From the IMG/VR virus record IMGVR_UViG_3300044638_001506, positions 1 through 42,818 of that record: 42,818 nt of DNA. One strand, given 5' to 3'. The notes beneath the pieces are model-generated. The model did no database searches. It worked only from the letters and a program-made list of their open reading frames with translations, and was not told where the DNA came from. A program made the position numbers and the translations under genes. Positions within the stretch are counted from its first letter, which is position 1; each line of letters starts with the position of its first letter. Source of the DNA: a virus. Shown piece after piece: positions 28,915-36,951 of this stretch.

Positions 28915-31113
28915 TTGGATTCAAGAATATTTTTCGAGTCGGTGTTTGGAGACGGCACTGGCTTTGCGACCATAGTAACTATGGATCAGCGAAAGAATCC
29001 GACTGTCCAAAAGTTTTTTGATTACCCTACACAACTTGATTCAATGGTTGAATATGTAGAAAGATTTATCGAAGAAGATGTTTACTTCTCTCCAATCTTG
29101 TTCCACGAAGAGCGCAGAATCCGTGAGAATGCAAAAGAAGTTTCTGTAGTCTACGCAGACGCAGACGCTTGCCCACCTGAGAAGTTTATTGTCAGACCTT
29201 CTATCTCGGTCCAGACTTCACCTGACCGCTGGCACTGCTACTGGATGCTTGAGAAGCCTTACGAGCCTCACGTAATCGCAACTATGTCTAAGAAGGTTGC
29301 CTACCGACACAGAGAAGATGGCTGCGACCTATCTGGCTGGAATCCAACCAAGCTACTTCGTGTGCCCGGAACTCGCAACGGCAAATACGAAAATCAGTCT
29401 TACTCGGTAATCGGAAGCACCTCTGGCGAAATTTATACACTTGCAGAGATTGAGCAAGTCTACGGTGGCACAGAGATTGAACCAATCACCGAAGTAAGTC
29501 TTGAGCCAATGCCGGTTGCATCTGCGGATGTTATGGCAGTGCTGGCTAAGGTCCCTGGAAACTCAGAAGTTATCGGCTTGTATCTTGAAGAGCCACCAAT
29601 GAATGCAGACTGGTCACGCAGGCTTTGGAAGTTAGAGATGGAATTGTTCCGTCTAAACTTTACGCCAGAAGAAGTTTTTGTAATTGCAAAGCATGCCAAG
29701 TGCAACAAGTACCACTCACCACTACGCCCAAAGCGCCTCGATGCAGATGGCGATCTATGGCGTGAGATTCTTAGGTGCGCTCAATCTTTCAAGGCGGAAC
29801 CGACAGCACAATACACACTCGATGAAATTGACAAAAGCACTCAGAAGCCTGTGGACTTTTTGACCGAAGATGAGCGTGGGATTGTTGCAACTACCAAAAC
29901 TTTTGTTGATCGTTATGTTGACTGGGCTCAAAGAAAAACAGATGCTGCAGTTCAGTATCAGATTGCTGGAGCCTTTACAATTCTCTCGTCTTGCTTCTCA
30001 GACACCGGACACGCAGTTCCTAAGTACGGCAAGATGGGACTCAACCTTTGGTTTATGATTCTGGGGGAAACTACCCGAAGCCGTAAGTCAACCTCACGTC
30101 AACTGATGCTAAGGATTGTGCGTGAGTACGAGAAGTTTGCTGGCTACCAGATTGACGTTGGTTCTGACGTGACTGCAGAAGGTCTAGTCAAGCTACTCTC
30201 AGGCAGAGACAAGCAGACATCACTATTCCACCGTGACGAAGTTCAGGGTATGTTCAAAGATTTTATCAACAAGACCTACATGGCAACTGCAGCAGAGCGT
30301 TTCACAGAGCTTTACGACGGGCACGTACCGGTTATTGTGCGCTCAACTGGCGGCACTACCGTTGGCAAGGGAATGCAGTCCGAGCGAGCTGAGACTAACT
30401 TCTTAATGTACCTTATGGGTATCACAAGCAAGACTGCTGACATTTTGACAACCGAGTATTTCCGGTCTGGATTCCTAGCCCGATTTATCTACGTAATCGC
30501 AGATGCACCTGACCGCACTTACGAGAGCGAAGCAATCACTCAGGCAGATGAAGTTGAGATTCGCACAAGAGATGACGAGATGGATAACATTGTGCGCTCT
30601 CTTTACGATGCTTACTTGTTCTGGCAGAAGAAGGGTGCGCCATTCCCAAGGGCAATCCGTTTGACCGACGAAGCTCTTGAGCGATTCAATAAGTTCAAGT
30701 GGGAGATGGGCGAGTATGTTCAGGGTCACGACCACGAGGAATCAATCGAGCCTAGCCGTCAGCGACTTGCGCTATCGATCTGGAAGTGTGCAATTCTAAT
30801 TGCAATGTATGACAAGTCGGACGAAGTAGAACTAAAGCACATGCTTATTGCTATCCACTATTCAGAAGATTGGTTCCGCAACCTTGTGAGAATGGCTGGC
30901 GCTATCTCAGCTTCAGAGTGGCAGAGGGAAGTCGATCAGGTTGAGAGCATGATTGCAGCTAAGGGCGGTCGGATGCGCTATGAAGAAGTTTACAAGCGCT
31001 TTGCAAACAAGCGTAAGCGTGAGTTTGATGAGATGCTTGATGCTCTAAAGTCTCAGGGTCGCCTTGGTGTGTCTAGTGAAGCCGGAAAGATTTACTTAGA
31101 GGTAAACGTCTAA
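28915..31113 (+). CDS. Primase-helicase (AEP-type primase domain plus SF3/DUF3987-like ATPase)
   Basis: I choose TTG 28915, 6 nt after AGAAAGG, giving 732 aa starting with (M)DSRIFFESVFGDGTG. An ATG at 28861 has no ribosome site and would lie in the structured leader. The primase part has the catalytic VVYADADACPP (Asp82, Asp84), the QTSPDRWHCYW motif near 100-110 and LLRVPGTRNGK near 148, as in archaeo-eukaryotic-type phage primases. A C-terminal ATPase has Walker A GETTRSRKST (about 383-392) and HRDEVQGM near 440. It would prime and unwind the phage fork. No polymerase is in the window. Confidence 0.87.
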   Translation: MDSRIFFESVFGDGTGFATIVTMDQRKNPTVQKFFDYPTQLDSMVEYVERFIEEDVYFSPILFHEERRIRENAKEVSVVYADADACPPEKFIVRPSISVQTSPDRWHCYWMLEKPYEPHVIATMSKKVAYRHREDGCDLSGWNPTKLLRVPGTRNGKYENQSYSVIGSTSGEIYTLAEIEQVYGGTEIEPITEVSLEPMPVASADVMAVLAKVPGNSEVIGLYLEEPPMNADWSRRLWKLEMELFRLNFTPEEVFVIAKHAKCNKYHSPLRPKRLDADGDLWREILRCAQSFKAEPTAQYTLDEIDKSTQKPVDFLTEDERGIVATTKTFVDRYVDWAQRKTDAAVQYQIAGAFTILSSCFSDTGHAVPKYGKMGLNLWFMILGETTRSRKSTSRQLMLRIVREYEKFAGYQIDVGSDVTAEGLVKLLSGRDKQTSLFHRDEVQGMFKDFINKTYMATAAERFTELYDGHVPVIVRSTGGTTVGKGMQSERAETNFLMYLMGITSKTADILTTEYFRSGFLARFIYVIADAPDRTYESEAITQADEVEIRTRDDEMDNIVRSLYDAYLFWQKKGAPFPRAIRLTDEALERFNKFKWEMGEYVQGHDHEESIEPSRQRLALSIWKCAILIAMYDKSDEVELKHMLIAIHYSEDWFRNLVRMAGAISASEWQREVDQVESMIAAKGGRMRYEEVYKRFANKRKREFDEMLDALKSQGRLGVSSEAGKIYLEVNV

Positions 31114-31500
31114 ATGAACAATGTCCAGCGCCATGGATTGCTAAGTCAGGCTGTGTGGCTAAAAGAAAACAACGCAACCCTAAACAAGGGCGAAGTCTTT
31201 CACTACATTACCGAGATAGATACGCTGGGAGAATTTTCGGTCAGGCAGCTTTCAAATATTTGCAACAACAAAATTTCAGCTAGCACTTTACGTCGCTACC
31301 TAGTTGACAAGCCTCGCCATGGAGGCAGGCTAAACACCGGCTCACTAAGAGAGTTGTTAGACTTATTCAAAGAGTCTGAACTTGGAGTCGTTGATTACCG
31401 AGTTGTCAAAAGAATTATGAACGCAGGAACTTCACAAAATGTTGTGGCAAGACTTACTGGAATTAGCCAGTCAAGCATAAGTAGAAACACGAGAGTGTGA
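31114..31500 (+). CDS. HTH DNA-binding protein
   Basis: A 128-aa protein with two helix-turn-helix-like stretches: SVRQLSNICNNKISASTLRR near 43-62, and at the C-terminus AGTSQNVVARLTGISQSSIS (104-123). The latter resembles the HTH of resolvases and small regulators (GxSQxxVAxxTGISxxxISR). It starts right after the primase stop and overlaps the next gene (TGATG). Probably a regulator of the early-to-late switch or a replication initiator-type factor; neither is proven. Confidence 0.75.
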   Translation: MNNVQRHGLLSQAVWLKENNATLNKGEVFHYITEIDTLGEFSVRQLSNICNNKISASTLRRYLVDKPRHGGRLNTGSLRELLDLFKESELGVVDYRVVKRIMNAGTSQNVVARLTGISQSSISRNTRV

Positions 31501-31655
31501 TGGATCTAATGTCTCGCAAAGCTAAGTTCCACGAGGTTGTCAAGGACGAACAGGCTTTGATGTATCACGCCGTAAAGTATCAAAGCGGAAACCGCTACCC
31601 ACTTGCGGTGATGTGCTTTCAATACCTACAGCATAAGGCAAGGATAGCTAAATGA
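31500..31655 (+). CDS. 51-aa hypothetical protein
   Basis: Starting in the TGATG overlap: MDLMSRKAKFHEVVKDEQAL, then MYHAVKYQSGNRYPLAVMCF and a basic end (QYLQHKARIAK). It is basic and mostly helical. Its last codons overlap the start of the RuvC-like gene (AAATGA). Small basic proteins here in actinophages are of unknown function. Confidence 0.65.
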   Translation: MDLMSRKAKFHEVVKDEQALMYHAVKYQSGNRYPLAVMCFQYLQHKARIAK

Positions 31656-32122
31656 AGCAAATACTTTCTTTCGATCCCGGTGGTACAACTGGCTATGCGT
31701 TTATTGTTTACAACAGCATTACAGAACCTATGTTGATTGATTCTGGTGAAATCCCAGATGGACATCAAGGCTTTATTAAATGGTGGCGCAGGGGCGGTTT
31801 AGACATGGCTATCGGGTCTACGCTTGTGTGCGAGTCCTTTACGCTTCGCGCCGGAGTCCCGGGTGTAAACCTAGAGCCTTGCTATGTTATGGGCGCTCTT
31901 GAGGCCCTAAGCCGTAAGCAACCAGTTGCATACCAACGCCCAACCTTCAAGGCGTACTGCGACAATGACGCACTCAAAAGACTTGGGCTTTACCTAGTCG
32001 GTCAGCAACACGCTAGAGATGCCGTAAGACACGCTATCGCCTATTTAAGACTTGTCGAGAAGCACGAGCCTACCTATAGGTTGGGCTGGCCTGATGCTAA
32101 ACTAGAAGAACAAGAAGATTGA
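31652..32122 (+). CDS. RuvC-like Holliday-junction resolvase
   Basis: A 156-aa protein. RNase H-fold catalytic residues are SFDPGGTTGYAF (Asp8), VCESFTLR (Glu61) and QQHARDAVRHAIAYL (Asp123 with neighbouring His/Arg). The length is typical of phage RuvC-like resolvases, which cut branched DNA before packaging and during recombination. It closes a recombination set with SSB, exonuclease, Sak4-like ATPase and primase-helicase. It starts in an ATGA overlap with the 51-aa gene. Confidence 0.88.
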   Translation: MKQILSFDPGGTTGYAFIVYNSITEPMLIDSGEIPDGHQGFIKWWRRGGLDMAIGSTLVCESFTLRAGVPGVNLEPCYVMGALEALSRKQPVAYQRPTFKAYCDNDALKRLGLYLVGQQHARDAVRHAIAYLRLVEKHEPTYRLGWPDAKLEEQED

Positions 32123-32129
32123 GGTACCT

Positions 32130-33227
32130 GTGCCGTATTACATAACTAAAAATCACCCAGACTGCAAAAGCGGTTGGGCTGTTGTTAAAGCTGATTATGA
32201 ATCAATCGCTTGCCATAGAACCAAAGCAAAAGCCATAGCCCAAATGGTTGCAGTGAGTAATGCTGAAGGCATAGAGCCCGGCGGAACTCACCCAAGAGAT
32301 ACTAGGAAAGAATCTATGAAGAAAGTTAAAGAAGTTACAGACAGCCTTTATCAGCAGGTCTCGGGTGACGAGAAAGCCCTTGTAGATGCAATGCTTGGCA
32401 TTGTATCCCAATTTGGAAAGTTCCAGTCTGAGGGTAGCTCAATCAATGCTGGCTATGATGATGCGCAGAACAACCCTAACCTTGACATCGGTGTCAAGTG
32501 TGGCAACTGCGTATTTCACATTGGTGAGGGTCCGGATATTGAGTGCAGTGCTATTGAGCAAAAAATTGAAGAGAATGGCGCATGTAGATTTGCAGCTATC
32601 CCACCCGGCATTGTAAACGTAATGGAAGCCATGCCCGGCGATTTGAAAGTCGGCGACTTTGTGCGCTGGAACAGCTCGGGCGGAAGATCGCAGGGTCGCA
32701 TTGATCGTATTGAGCGCAACGGCGAGATTAACATTCCTGACTCTAGCTTTACAGTTATGGGCGACTCTGAGAATCCAGCAGCTTTGATTACAGTATGGCG
32801 CAAGACCGCAGACAAGTGGGAAGCGACCGACAGAAAAGTTGGGCACAAGTTCTCAACCCTAACTAAGATTGCGTCACTGCGAGAGTCAAAGAACTTATTT
32901 GAGGCAGCTGGTCCATACAGCCCACCACAGGGCGTTCAGAACGCTGCTAAGCGAGCCCTAAAGTGGATTGCAGATGGCAAAGCTGGTAGTGGCTTCACTG
33001 ACGTAGGAAGGCGCAGAGCCTCTCAACTAGCAGCTGGTGAGAAAGTTTCAAGAGCTGTTGTGGGTCGCATGCGCTCTTACTTTGCAAGGCACGGAGTAGA
33101 CCGTAGAGCTAAAGGCTTCTTTGCTGGCGAGTCAGGCTTCCCATCTCCAGGTCGTGTTGCTTGGGACGCTTGGGGTGGCGATGCTGGACGTAGCTGGGTA
33201 AACGGCATAGACTTAGAGAATGACTAA
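32130..33227 (+). CDS. Multidomain phage protein with tudor/SH3-like segment and WGGDAG C-terminal motif
   Basis: A 365-aa protein from GTG 32130. An N-terminal domain starts MPYYITKNHPDCKSGWAVVK (1-55). A segment with CGNCVFH and CRFA follows (about 123-155). A small barrel (about 172-248: VGDFVRWNSSGGRSQGRIDR, then ITVWRKTADKWEATD) resembles the DUF2945/tudor-like module of phage structural proteins. The C-terminal domain has AAKRALKWIADGKAGSGFTD, then FPSPGRVAWDAWGGDAG, a motif I know from many phage proteins without clear function. In other phages such modules occur in head or protease proteins. Here they sit in the early arm, which is unusual. Confidence 0.75.
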   Translation: MPYYITKNHPDCKSGWAVVKADYESIACHRTKAKAIAQMVAVSNAEGIEPGGTHPRDTRKESMKKVKEVTDSLYQQVSGDEKALVDAMLGIVSQFGKFQSEGSSINAGYDDAQNNPNLDIGVKCGNCVFHIGEGPDIECSAIEQKIEENGACRFAAIPPGIVNVMEAMPGDLKVGDFVRWNSSGGRSQGRIDRIERNGEINIPDSSFTVMGDSENPAALITVWRKTADKWEATDRKVGHKFSTLTKIASLRESKNLFEAAGPYSPPQGVQNAAKRALKWIADGKAGSGFTDVGRRRASQLAAGEKVSRAVVGRMRSYFARHGVDRRAKGFFAGESGFPSPGRVAWDAWGGDAGRSWVNGIDLEND

Positions 33228-34518
33228 AAAGAACTGCAAGTTTTGTAGCTTTCTGCCGGACGCAGAAATCGAAGAGCTGCTTCTTACCAAGTCAAGTCGC
33301 TACATTGCGAAACAGCTTGGAGTCAGTAAGAGTCTTGTGAACGATCACAGGGTCCAGTGCAACACACAACGGGCGGAAGAAAACATGCAATCTTTAGAAT
33401 GGCATGGCGAAAAGGGCGTATTCAATATCGGAGCAACACAGTCCGATCTAACCAATATGAGCCATGAAGCCATCTTAAAATTATTTGGACATGACCCAAG
33501 CAAGGTAGAAATTACTGGTGTGCTTCGAGAGCGCCACGGCGAATACTACAGTCGTGATGAGGGTAGAAAGCTTTGGAAACATTCTTACTCGTTTGCAATT
33601 CAAAAGAAAACCGCTCAGGTCAAAGAAGAAGTTGATCCAATTGCCCTAATCAAAGAATTGGGAATTAAGAGCAAGCCGAAGGGTGTAAACACCACAAAAG
33701 GCGAAGAGTCCACGTTTGTGCTCGATTGGGCAGACTGGCAGGTAATGAAGTCCGAAGGCGGAGGTGGAGCCGGTTTTGTGCGTCGCTTTGACTCTGCAAT
33801 GGAGGCAGCTCTTCAGAGGATTGTTGAACTAAGAACAACCGGGCGCAAACTTGATGAGCTTGTCATAGTCGGCGGTGGCGACATGATTGAAGGTTGCGTA
33901 ATTTACAATAACCAGTCTTACGAGATTGACGGACACCGCAGAGATCAGATTCGCCTAACCGTTGCGACAATTCTAAAAGGCTTGTACACACTTGCTCCGT
34001 TATTCGACAAGGTTCGAGTAATAGCAGTGCCGGGCAACCACGGTGAGAACCGCATCAATGGATCAAAGACAACTATCGGCGATAATGATGACCTACTTGT
34101 ATTTGAGATGGCAGAGGTCGGCGTAAAGAACGATCCAAACATGACTCACGTAAAGTTTGAGATTGCTGAAAAAGAAGTTTCTATGACTACAAAGATTCGC
34201 GGATGGGTTTACGGAATAACTCATGGCGATGTTTATGGAAAGGGCAGCGGCACAGGAGTCCGTAATAAGGTCTTCGGCTGGTTCAAGACGATGGCTGCCA
34301 ACAGGCATCCAGTAGGCTCGGCGGATGTGTTAGTCACGCACCACTTCCACCATGACGCATTAGAGGATTGGGGGGCAACATTATGGGTTCAGAATCCAAC
34401 GATGGATGGTGGGAGTCACTATTTCGTAGAAGCGACGGGTCACAAGCCGAAGCATGGAATGAACAGCTGGGTAGTGACGAAGGCGGATCGTTTTCAGGAC
34501 AAACAGGTGCTCCGCTAA
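33220..34518 (+). CDS. Calcineurin-like metallophosphoesterase with N-terminal HTH
   Basis: A 432-aa protein. The N-terminus has CKFC (6-9) and an HTH (SSRYIAKQLGVSKSLVNDHR, 25-44). The phosphoesterase core shows DWADWQ near 168, GGGDMIEG near 213, VPGNHGEN near 270, THGDVYG near 335 and VTHHFHHD near 370. These are the five metal-binding blocks. Such proteins in actinophages are predicted nucleases or phosphodiesterases. The HTH suggests DNA targeting. It overlaps the upstream gene by 8 nt, and its last 136 nt overlap another gene out of frame. Confidence 0.87.
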   Translation: MTKKNCKFCSFLPDAEIEELLLTKSSRYIAKQLGVSKSLVNDHRVQCNTQRAEENMQSLEWHGEKGVFNIGATQSDLTNMSHEAILKLFGHDPSKVEITGVLRERHGEYYSRDEGRKLWKHSYSFAIQKKTAQVKEEVDPIALIKELGIKSKPKGVNTTKGEESTFVLDWADWQVMKSEGGGGAGFVRRFDSAMEAALQRIVELRTTGRKLDELVIVGGGDMIEGCVIYNNQSYEIDGHRRDQIRLTVATILKGLYTLAPLFDKVRVIAVPGNHGENRINGSKTTIGDNDDLLVFEMAEVGVKNDPNMTHVKFEIAEKEVSMTTKIRGWVYGITHGDVYGKGSGTGVRNKVFGWFKTMAANRHPVGSADVLVTHHFHHDALEDWGATLWVQNPTMDGGSHYFVEATGHKPKHGMNSWVVTKADRFQDKQVLR

Positions 34519-34739
34519 CTTACTCAATTTATGATGAGTTCACTAATAGTTCAATAACTTTTGCGTTAGTTTGCAGTTGCGACACTCAAGTAATTGGGCT
34601 TGACTACAACTCTTTCTTCTGCCCTCACTGCGATCGTGAATGTCACAGAGGCAGCAAGAACTGCGTAGTCTGTATCGACTATCATTTAAACTTAGAAGAC
34701 CGGCTAAAGATGGAGGATGAAGACGATGCCGACTTATGA
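34383..34739 (+). CDS. Zinc-binding hypothetical protein overlapping the phosphoesterase gene
   Basis: From ATG 34383 (after GGGGGG) the protein has 118 aa. The C-terminal half carries a clear metal site: CSCD near 62, FFCPHCDREC near 77-86 and CVVC near 94. The N-terminal 45 residues are encoded inside the phosphoesterase gene in another frame and are Gly/Ser-rich. No usable standard start lies after the phosphoesterase stop in this frame, so the long overlap looks real, although a non-standard start cannot be excluded. Function unknown. Confidence 0.65.
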   Translation: MGSESNDGWWESLFRRSDGSQAEAWNEQLGSDEGGSFSGQTGAPLTYSIYDEFTNSSITFALVCSCDTQVIGLDYNSFFCPHCDRECHRGSKNCVVCIDYHLNLEDRLKMEDEDDADL

Positions 34740-34920
34740 TTACAAATGCGAAGCTGGTCACAGCCATGCGCAAGTTCGCAGACTAACTGAGCCTGCACTA
34801 ACCGTGTGCCCAGATTGCAAGAAGGAACTGAAGCGCGTCTTTAGTGCACCGCTAGTTACTTTCAAGGGTGACGGCTTTTATAGCAATGATAAGCAAGCGA
34901 ACCTAGAGATAAATCTTTAG
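34726..34920 (+). CDS. FmdB-like zinc-ribbon protein
   Basis: The ATG at 34726, 9 nt after GGAGG, gives 64 aa with the family start MPTYDYKCEAGH; an ATG at 34717 would sit directly on the ribosome site. The second knuckle is VCPDCKKELKRVFSAP, typical of FmdB regulatory-type ribbons. The first knuckle has only one Cys (CEAGH rather than CxxCGH), so the zinc site is incomplete or uses His. It is the last gene of the plus-strand early arm. Confidence 0.8.
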   Translation: MPTYDYKCEAGHSHAQVRRLTEPALTVCPDCKKELKRVFSAPLVTFKGDGFYSNDKQANLEINL

Positions 34921-34925
34921 TAAAC

Positions 34926-34956
34926 AAAAACCCCCAGTCAAAAGACCGGGGGTTTT
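34926..34956. terminator. Bidirectional terminator between converging arms
   Basis: CCCCC-A-GTC (34931-34939) pairs with GAC-C-GGGGG (34944-34952) around an AAAA loop. It is flanked by A-run and T-run, so both strands give a hairpin plus Ts. It lies 6 nt past the last early gene and 20 nt past the end of the late lysis operon. Confidence 0.88.
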
Positions 34957-34975
34957 CTTGTCGGGTATTCCAGCC

Positions 34976-35254
34976 TTATGGAGCAATTACCATAAATCCT
35001 GAAGCAATGTTAATTACGGTTGCAAGCAAAGCCACAACAGCAAACAACAAAGCCATGTTTTCTTTAGTCTGACTGCGCTGAGTTTCTAGTTTCTGCACAT
35101 CAAGTTCTAGCTCTTGTACATTGCCTTTGATATCTTCAATCTGCTTGTCCTGCGCGTCTGATTTTTTTTCCAAACGCTCAATAGAAGTACGCACTGATTT
35201 GATACCTTCCTCAATACGCCCAATAGCGACTAGAACTTCTGTGTAGTCTTCCAA
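34976..35254 (-). CDS. XhlA/holin-like protein: coiled coil plus C-terminal membrane span
   Basis: I place the start at TTG 35254, which follows the upstream stop as TAA-A-TTG and has AAAGGAAAAG before it; 92 aa result. Residues 10-60 form a coiled coil (IGRIEEGIKSVRTSIERLEK and heptads beyond). A membrane segment follows (NMALLFAVVALLATVINIAS). Coiled coil then one C-terminal span is the layout of XhlA-type lysis partners that help holins or attach the endolysin. It lies next to the r1t-like holin. Assignment by topology and context. Confidence 0.75.
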   Translation of the reverse strand: MEDYTEVLVAIGRIEEGIKSVRTSIERLEKKSDAQDKQIEDIKGNVQELELDVQKLETQRSQTKENMALLFAVVALLATVINIASGFMVIAP

Positions 35255-35255
35255 T

Positions 35256-35501
35256 TTACTTTTCCTTTGGTCCTGATTTATCAGCGATCTTGCCAAAGGT
35301 TCGGTTAATTTCTTCTACGTCTAGGTGACCGTCAGAAAGGTAAGAGCGTGAAAGCTCCTGCGCCACACCCATTACACCGGCAACTGCTGCCATGATAGCA
35401 GCCTGCCAGATCTCAATTCCGATTACGGAACCGCCAACAAATGCACCTGTGATGTTTAGAATTACAACAGCGAAAGTTCTGCGAACAATGTCGAGTACCA
35501 T
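35256..35501 (-). CDS. Holin (r1t-like)
   Basis: An 81-aa protein with two hydrophobic segments, about 8-28 (RTFAVVILNITGAFVGGSVI) and 32-46 (WQAAIMAAVAGVMGV), and a charged C-terminus with SDGHLDVEEINRTFGKI. That C-terminal motif resembles the SDGxLxxxEIN of r1t-type holins in actinophages. Holins form membrane lesions that release or activate the endolysin. A GGGAT-type ribosome site and a six-codon upstream frame precede the ATG. Confidence 0.83.
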   Translation of the reverse strand: MVLDIVRRTFAVVILNITGAFVGGSVIGIEIWQAAIMAAVAGVMGVAQELSRSYLSDGHLDVEEINRTFGKIADKSGPKEK

Positions 35502-35522
35502 TTATATCCCAATCTCGCCCAT
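35502..35522 (-). other. Six-codon upstream reading frame before the holin
   Basis: ATG at 35522 encodes MGEIGI, and its stop TAA (35504-35502) directly precedes the holin ATG. Ribosomes ending here could restart on the holin. Holin timing is often set by such leader or dual-start arrangements; here the role is inferred. Confidence 0.35.
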
Positions 35523-35533
35523 TATTCTTTTCT

Positions 35534-35539
35534 ATTATA
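35534..35539 (-). promoter_or_regulatory. Late promoter -10 box TATAAT before the holin
   Basis: AAGGTATAAT on the minus strand, identical to the boxes at 1017 and 3268. A start 7 nt on would give a 5-nt leader to the mini-frame and about 26 nt to the holin start. It overlaps the end of the preceding gene (stop 35542-35544). Confidence 0.45.
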
Positions 35540-35541
35540 CC

Positions 35542-35721
35542 TTATTGTTCTTTTTCGTATCTTAGGGGGAAAGTCAGCACCCAGACCACCAGTGTGCTAA
35601 CAATCAGCCATCCGGTCAGCTCTCGTGCGCTGCCCTCAAGCACGATATAACCGATAGCTAAAGCAACTAGAGTCCAGGCTTGATCAATCAAGTCCTTAAG
35701 CAATGCTTTGATAAATTTCAC
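35542..35721 (-). CDS. Small two-span membrane protein in the lysis cluster
   Basis: From GTG 35721 (after AGGAAG, TAA-A-GTG coupling with the gene before it) the frame encodes 59 aa: MKFIKALLKDLIDQAWTLVA, then two hydrophobic segments (WTLVALAIGYIVLEG; LIVSTLVVWVLTFPL) and a charged tail RYEKEQ. Small size, two spans and position before the holin suggest a second holin, antiholin or a pinholin-type partner. No sequence family recognised. Confidence 0.72.
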   Translation of the reverse strand: MKFIKALLKDLIDQAWTLVALAIGYIVLEGSARELTGWLIVSTLVVWVLTFPLRYEKEQ

Positions 35722-35722
35722 T

Positions 35723-36916
35723 TTACTTCCTAAATGTCAGTGTCGCTATTTGGGCAACAATTACGGATGGTACTACTACTGATTGCGCCTGTTTACGTTC
35801 TTCCACTGTCATGTCGAGACCCGCGGTTTGGAAAGCTTCAACAACCTCTGCTACAGCTTCAACCGCTGATTCAAAAGTTTCTGTTATGGCTTCCTGAACA
35901 GCCTCTACAGCTTCTCCTACTGCTTCTTGGATGGCTTCTACTGCATCCTCAAAGCTCTCAATTGGCTCGTTTTCGGGCTCAATTGGTACTTCAGGAGAAA
36001 TTTCGGGCTCTGTGGGCTCCGTAGGAGGCTCAACAGGCTCTGGCTGGGGTGATTCCTCTACTTCGGGCTCAATCGGCTCTACGGGCTCTACAGGGCTTTC
36101 TGGAGTAGGTTCTGGTTCTGGGGTAGGTTCTGGGACTATTTCAGGTTCTACGGGGGGCGCAGGCTCTACAGGTGCAGGCTGGGGCTCAGGCTCCCTGATT
36201 ACTTCTTCGGTCCTAGCAACATCCTCGGTCCTAACAACATCTTCAGTTCGTGTCGATGTCTCGGATGCTGGTGGATTGAAAGGCGCTTCTTCTGTCGGCT
36301 CAGCGGCTAGTTCAGGAGTCTCTTCGGTTTGCTGAATACCATAAACCTCAAAGTCCACAATCTCGCCATTGTTTAGGCGCACACCGGTCCTTGGGCTGTA
36401 TTGCGGATACTCTGGTCCACTTAGGGTGTAAGCCATCGCCACTGTGCCATCAGACAAGATTGCAGCTGTAATAACAATGTGTGTTGGCTCTGTTGTATTT
36501 TGTAGCCAGATAGGTCTTGCTGAGATGTCTACTTGGAATCCACCATCGGAAGATCGGATAATTAAATGCTCGTCGCTTCTCCATTGTGGGTAAACAACCC
36601 AGTCAAAAGAATACAGAGAAATAGATGGAGTGCCTGGATAGGTCCAGTAGGTTCCATCTGGTCTGCCGAAGGTAATGACGGAGTTGGTCGTGGCGTAAAT
36701 GTTTGAGTATTCGATTCCGTCAAACATCACAGTAGTCGTCAGTGGTATCTGGTAGGAGATGTCATCTCCACCGCAAGTTTCTATAGTTCGCACAACAGCT
36801 TCTGTAGAGTTGATGTCTAATTCCGTAGCTGCTATTACCTGAGACTCATAAGAGCTCACGCAGCTAGCATGGGCAGGCTGAGCAAAGAAAAGTGGCGCAA
36901 ATGAAAGAAGGGCCAC
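35723..36916 (-). CDS. Secreted protein with Glu/Pro-rich stalk
   Basis: Only GTG 36916 is a standard start (397 aa). From there a hydrophobic stretch LSFAPLFFAQPAHA|SC looks like the end of a signal peptide. The open frame continues upstream with a basic n-region (KKFNKKGLRILS), suggesting a non-standard start at 36955 (ATA) or 36961 (ATC). The globular part (about 20-195) has Trp/Tyr-rich strands. Residues 200-325 are a P/E/T-rich stalk (PEPTPEPEPTPESPVEP and similar) with TEDVVRTEDVARTEEV repeats. A helical C-terminal end follows. The protein is likely exported and may alter the cell surface. No family recognised. Confidence 0.75.
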   Translation of the reverse strand: MALLSFAPLFFAQPAHASCVSSYESQVIAATELDINSTEAVVRTIETCGGDDISYQIPLTTTVMFDGIEYSNIYATTNSVITFGRPDGTYWTYPGTPSISLYSFDWVVYPQWRSDEHLIIRSSDGGFQVDISARPIWLQNTTEPTHIVITAAILSDGTVAMAYTLSGPEYPQYSPRTGVRLNNGEIVDFEVYGIQQTEETPELAAEPTEEAPFNPPASETSTRTEDVVRTEDVARTEEVIREPEPQPAPVEPAPPVEPEIVPEPTPEPEPTPESPVEPVEPIEPEVEESPQPEPVEPPTEPTEPEISPEVPIEPENEPIESFEDAVEAIQEAVGEAVEAVQEAITETFESAVEAVAEVVEAFQTAGLDMTVEERKQAQSVVVPSVIVAQIATLTFRK

Positions 36917-36940
36917 GGATAGAATCCGCAGCCCTTTTTT
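36910..36940 (+). terminator. Plus-strand terminator-like hairpin over the start of the secreted-protein gene
   Basis: GGGC-CA-CGGAT (36910-36920) pairs with ATCCG-CA-GCCC (36924-36934) and is followed by six Ts on the plus strand. It could stop plus-strand read-through. In the minus-strand mRNA the same hairpin buries the GTG start at 36914-36916. Confidence 0.55.
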
Positions 36941-36951
36941 GTTAAACTTTT

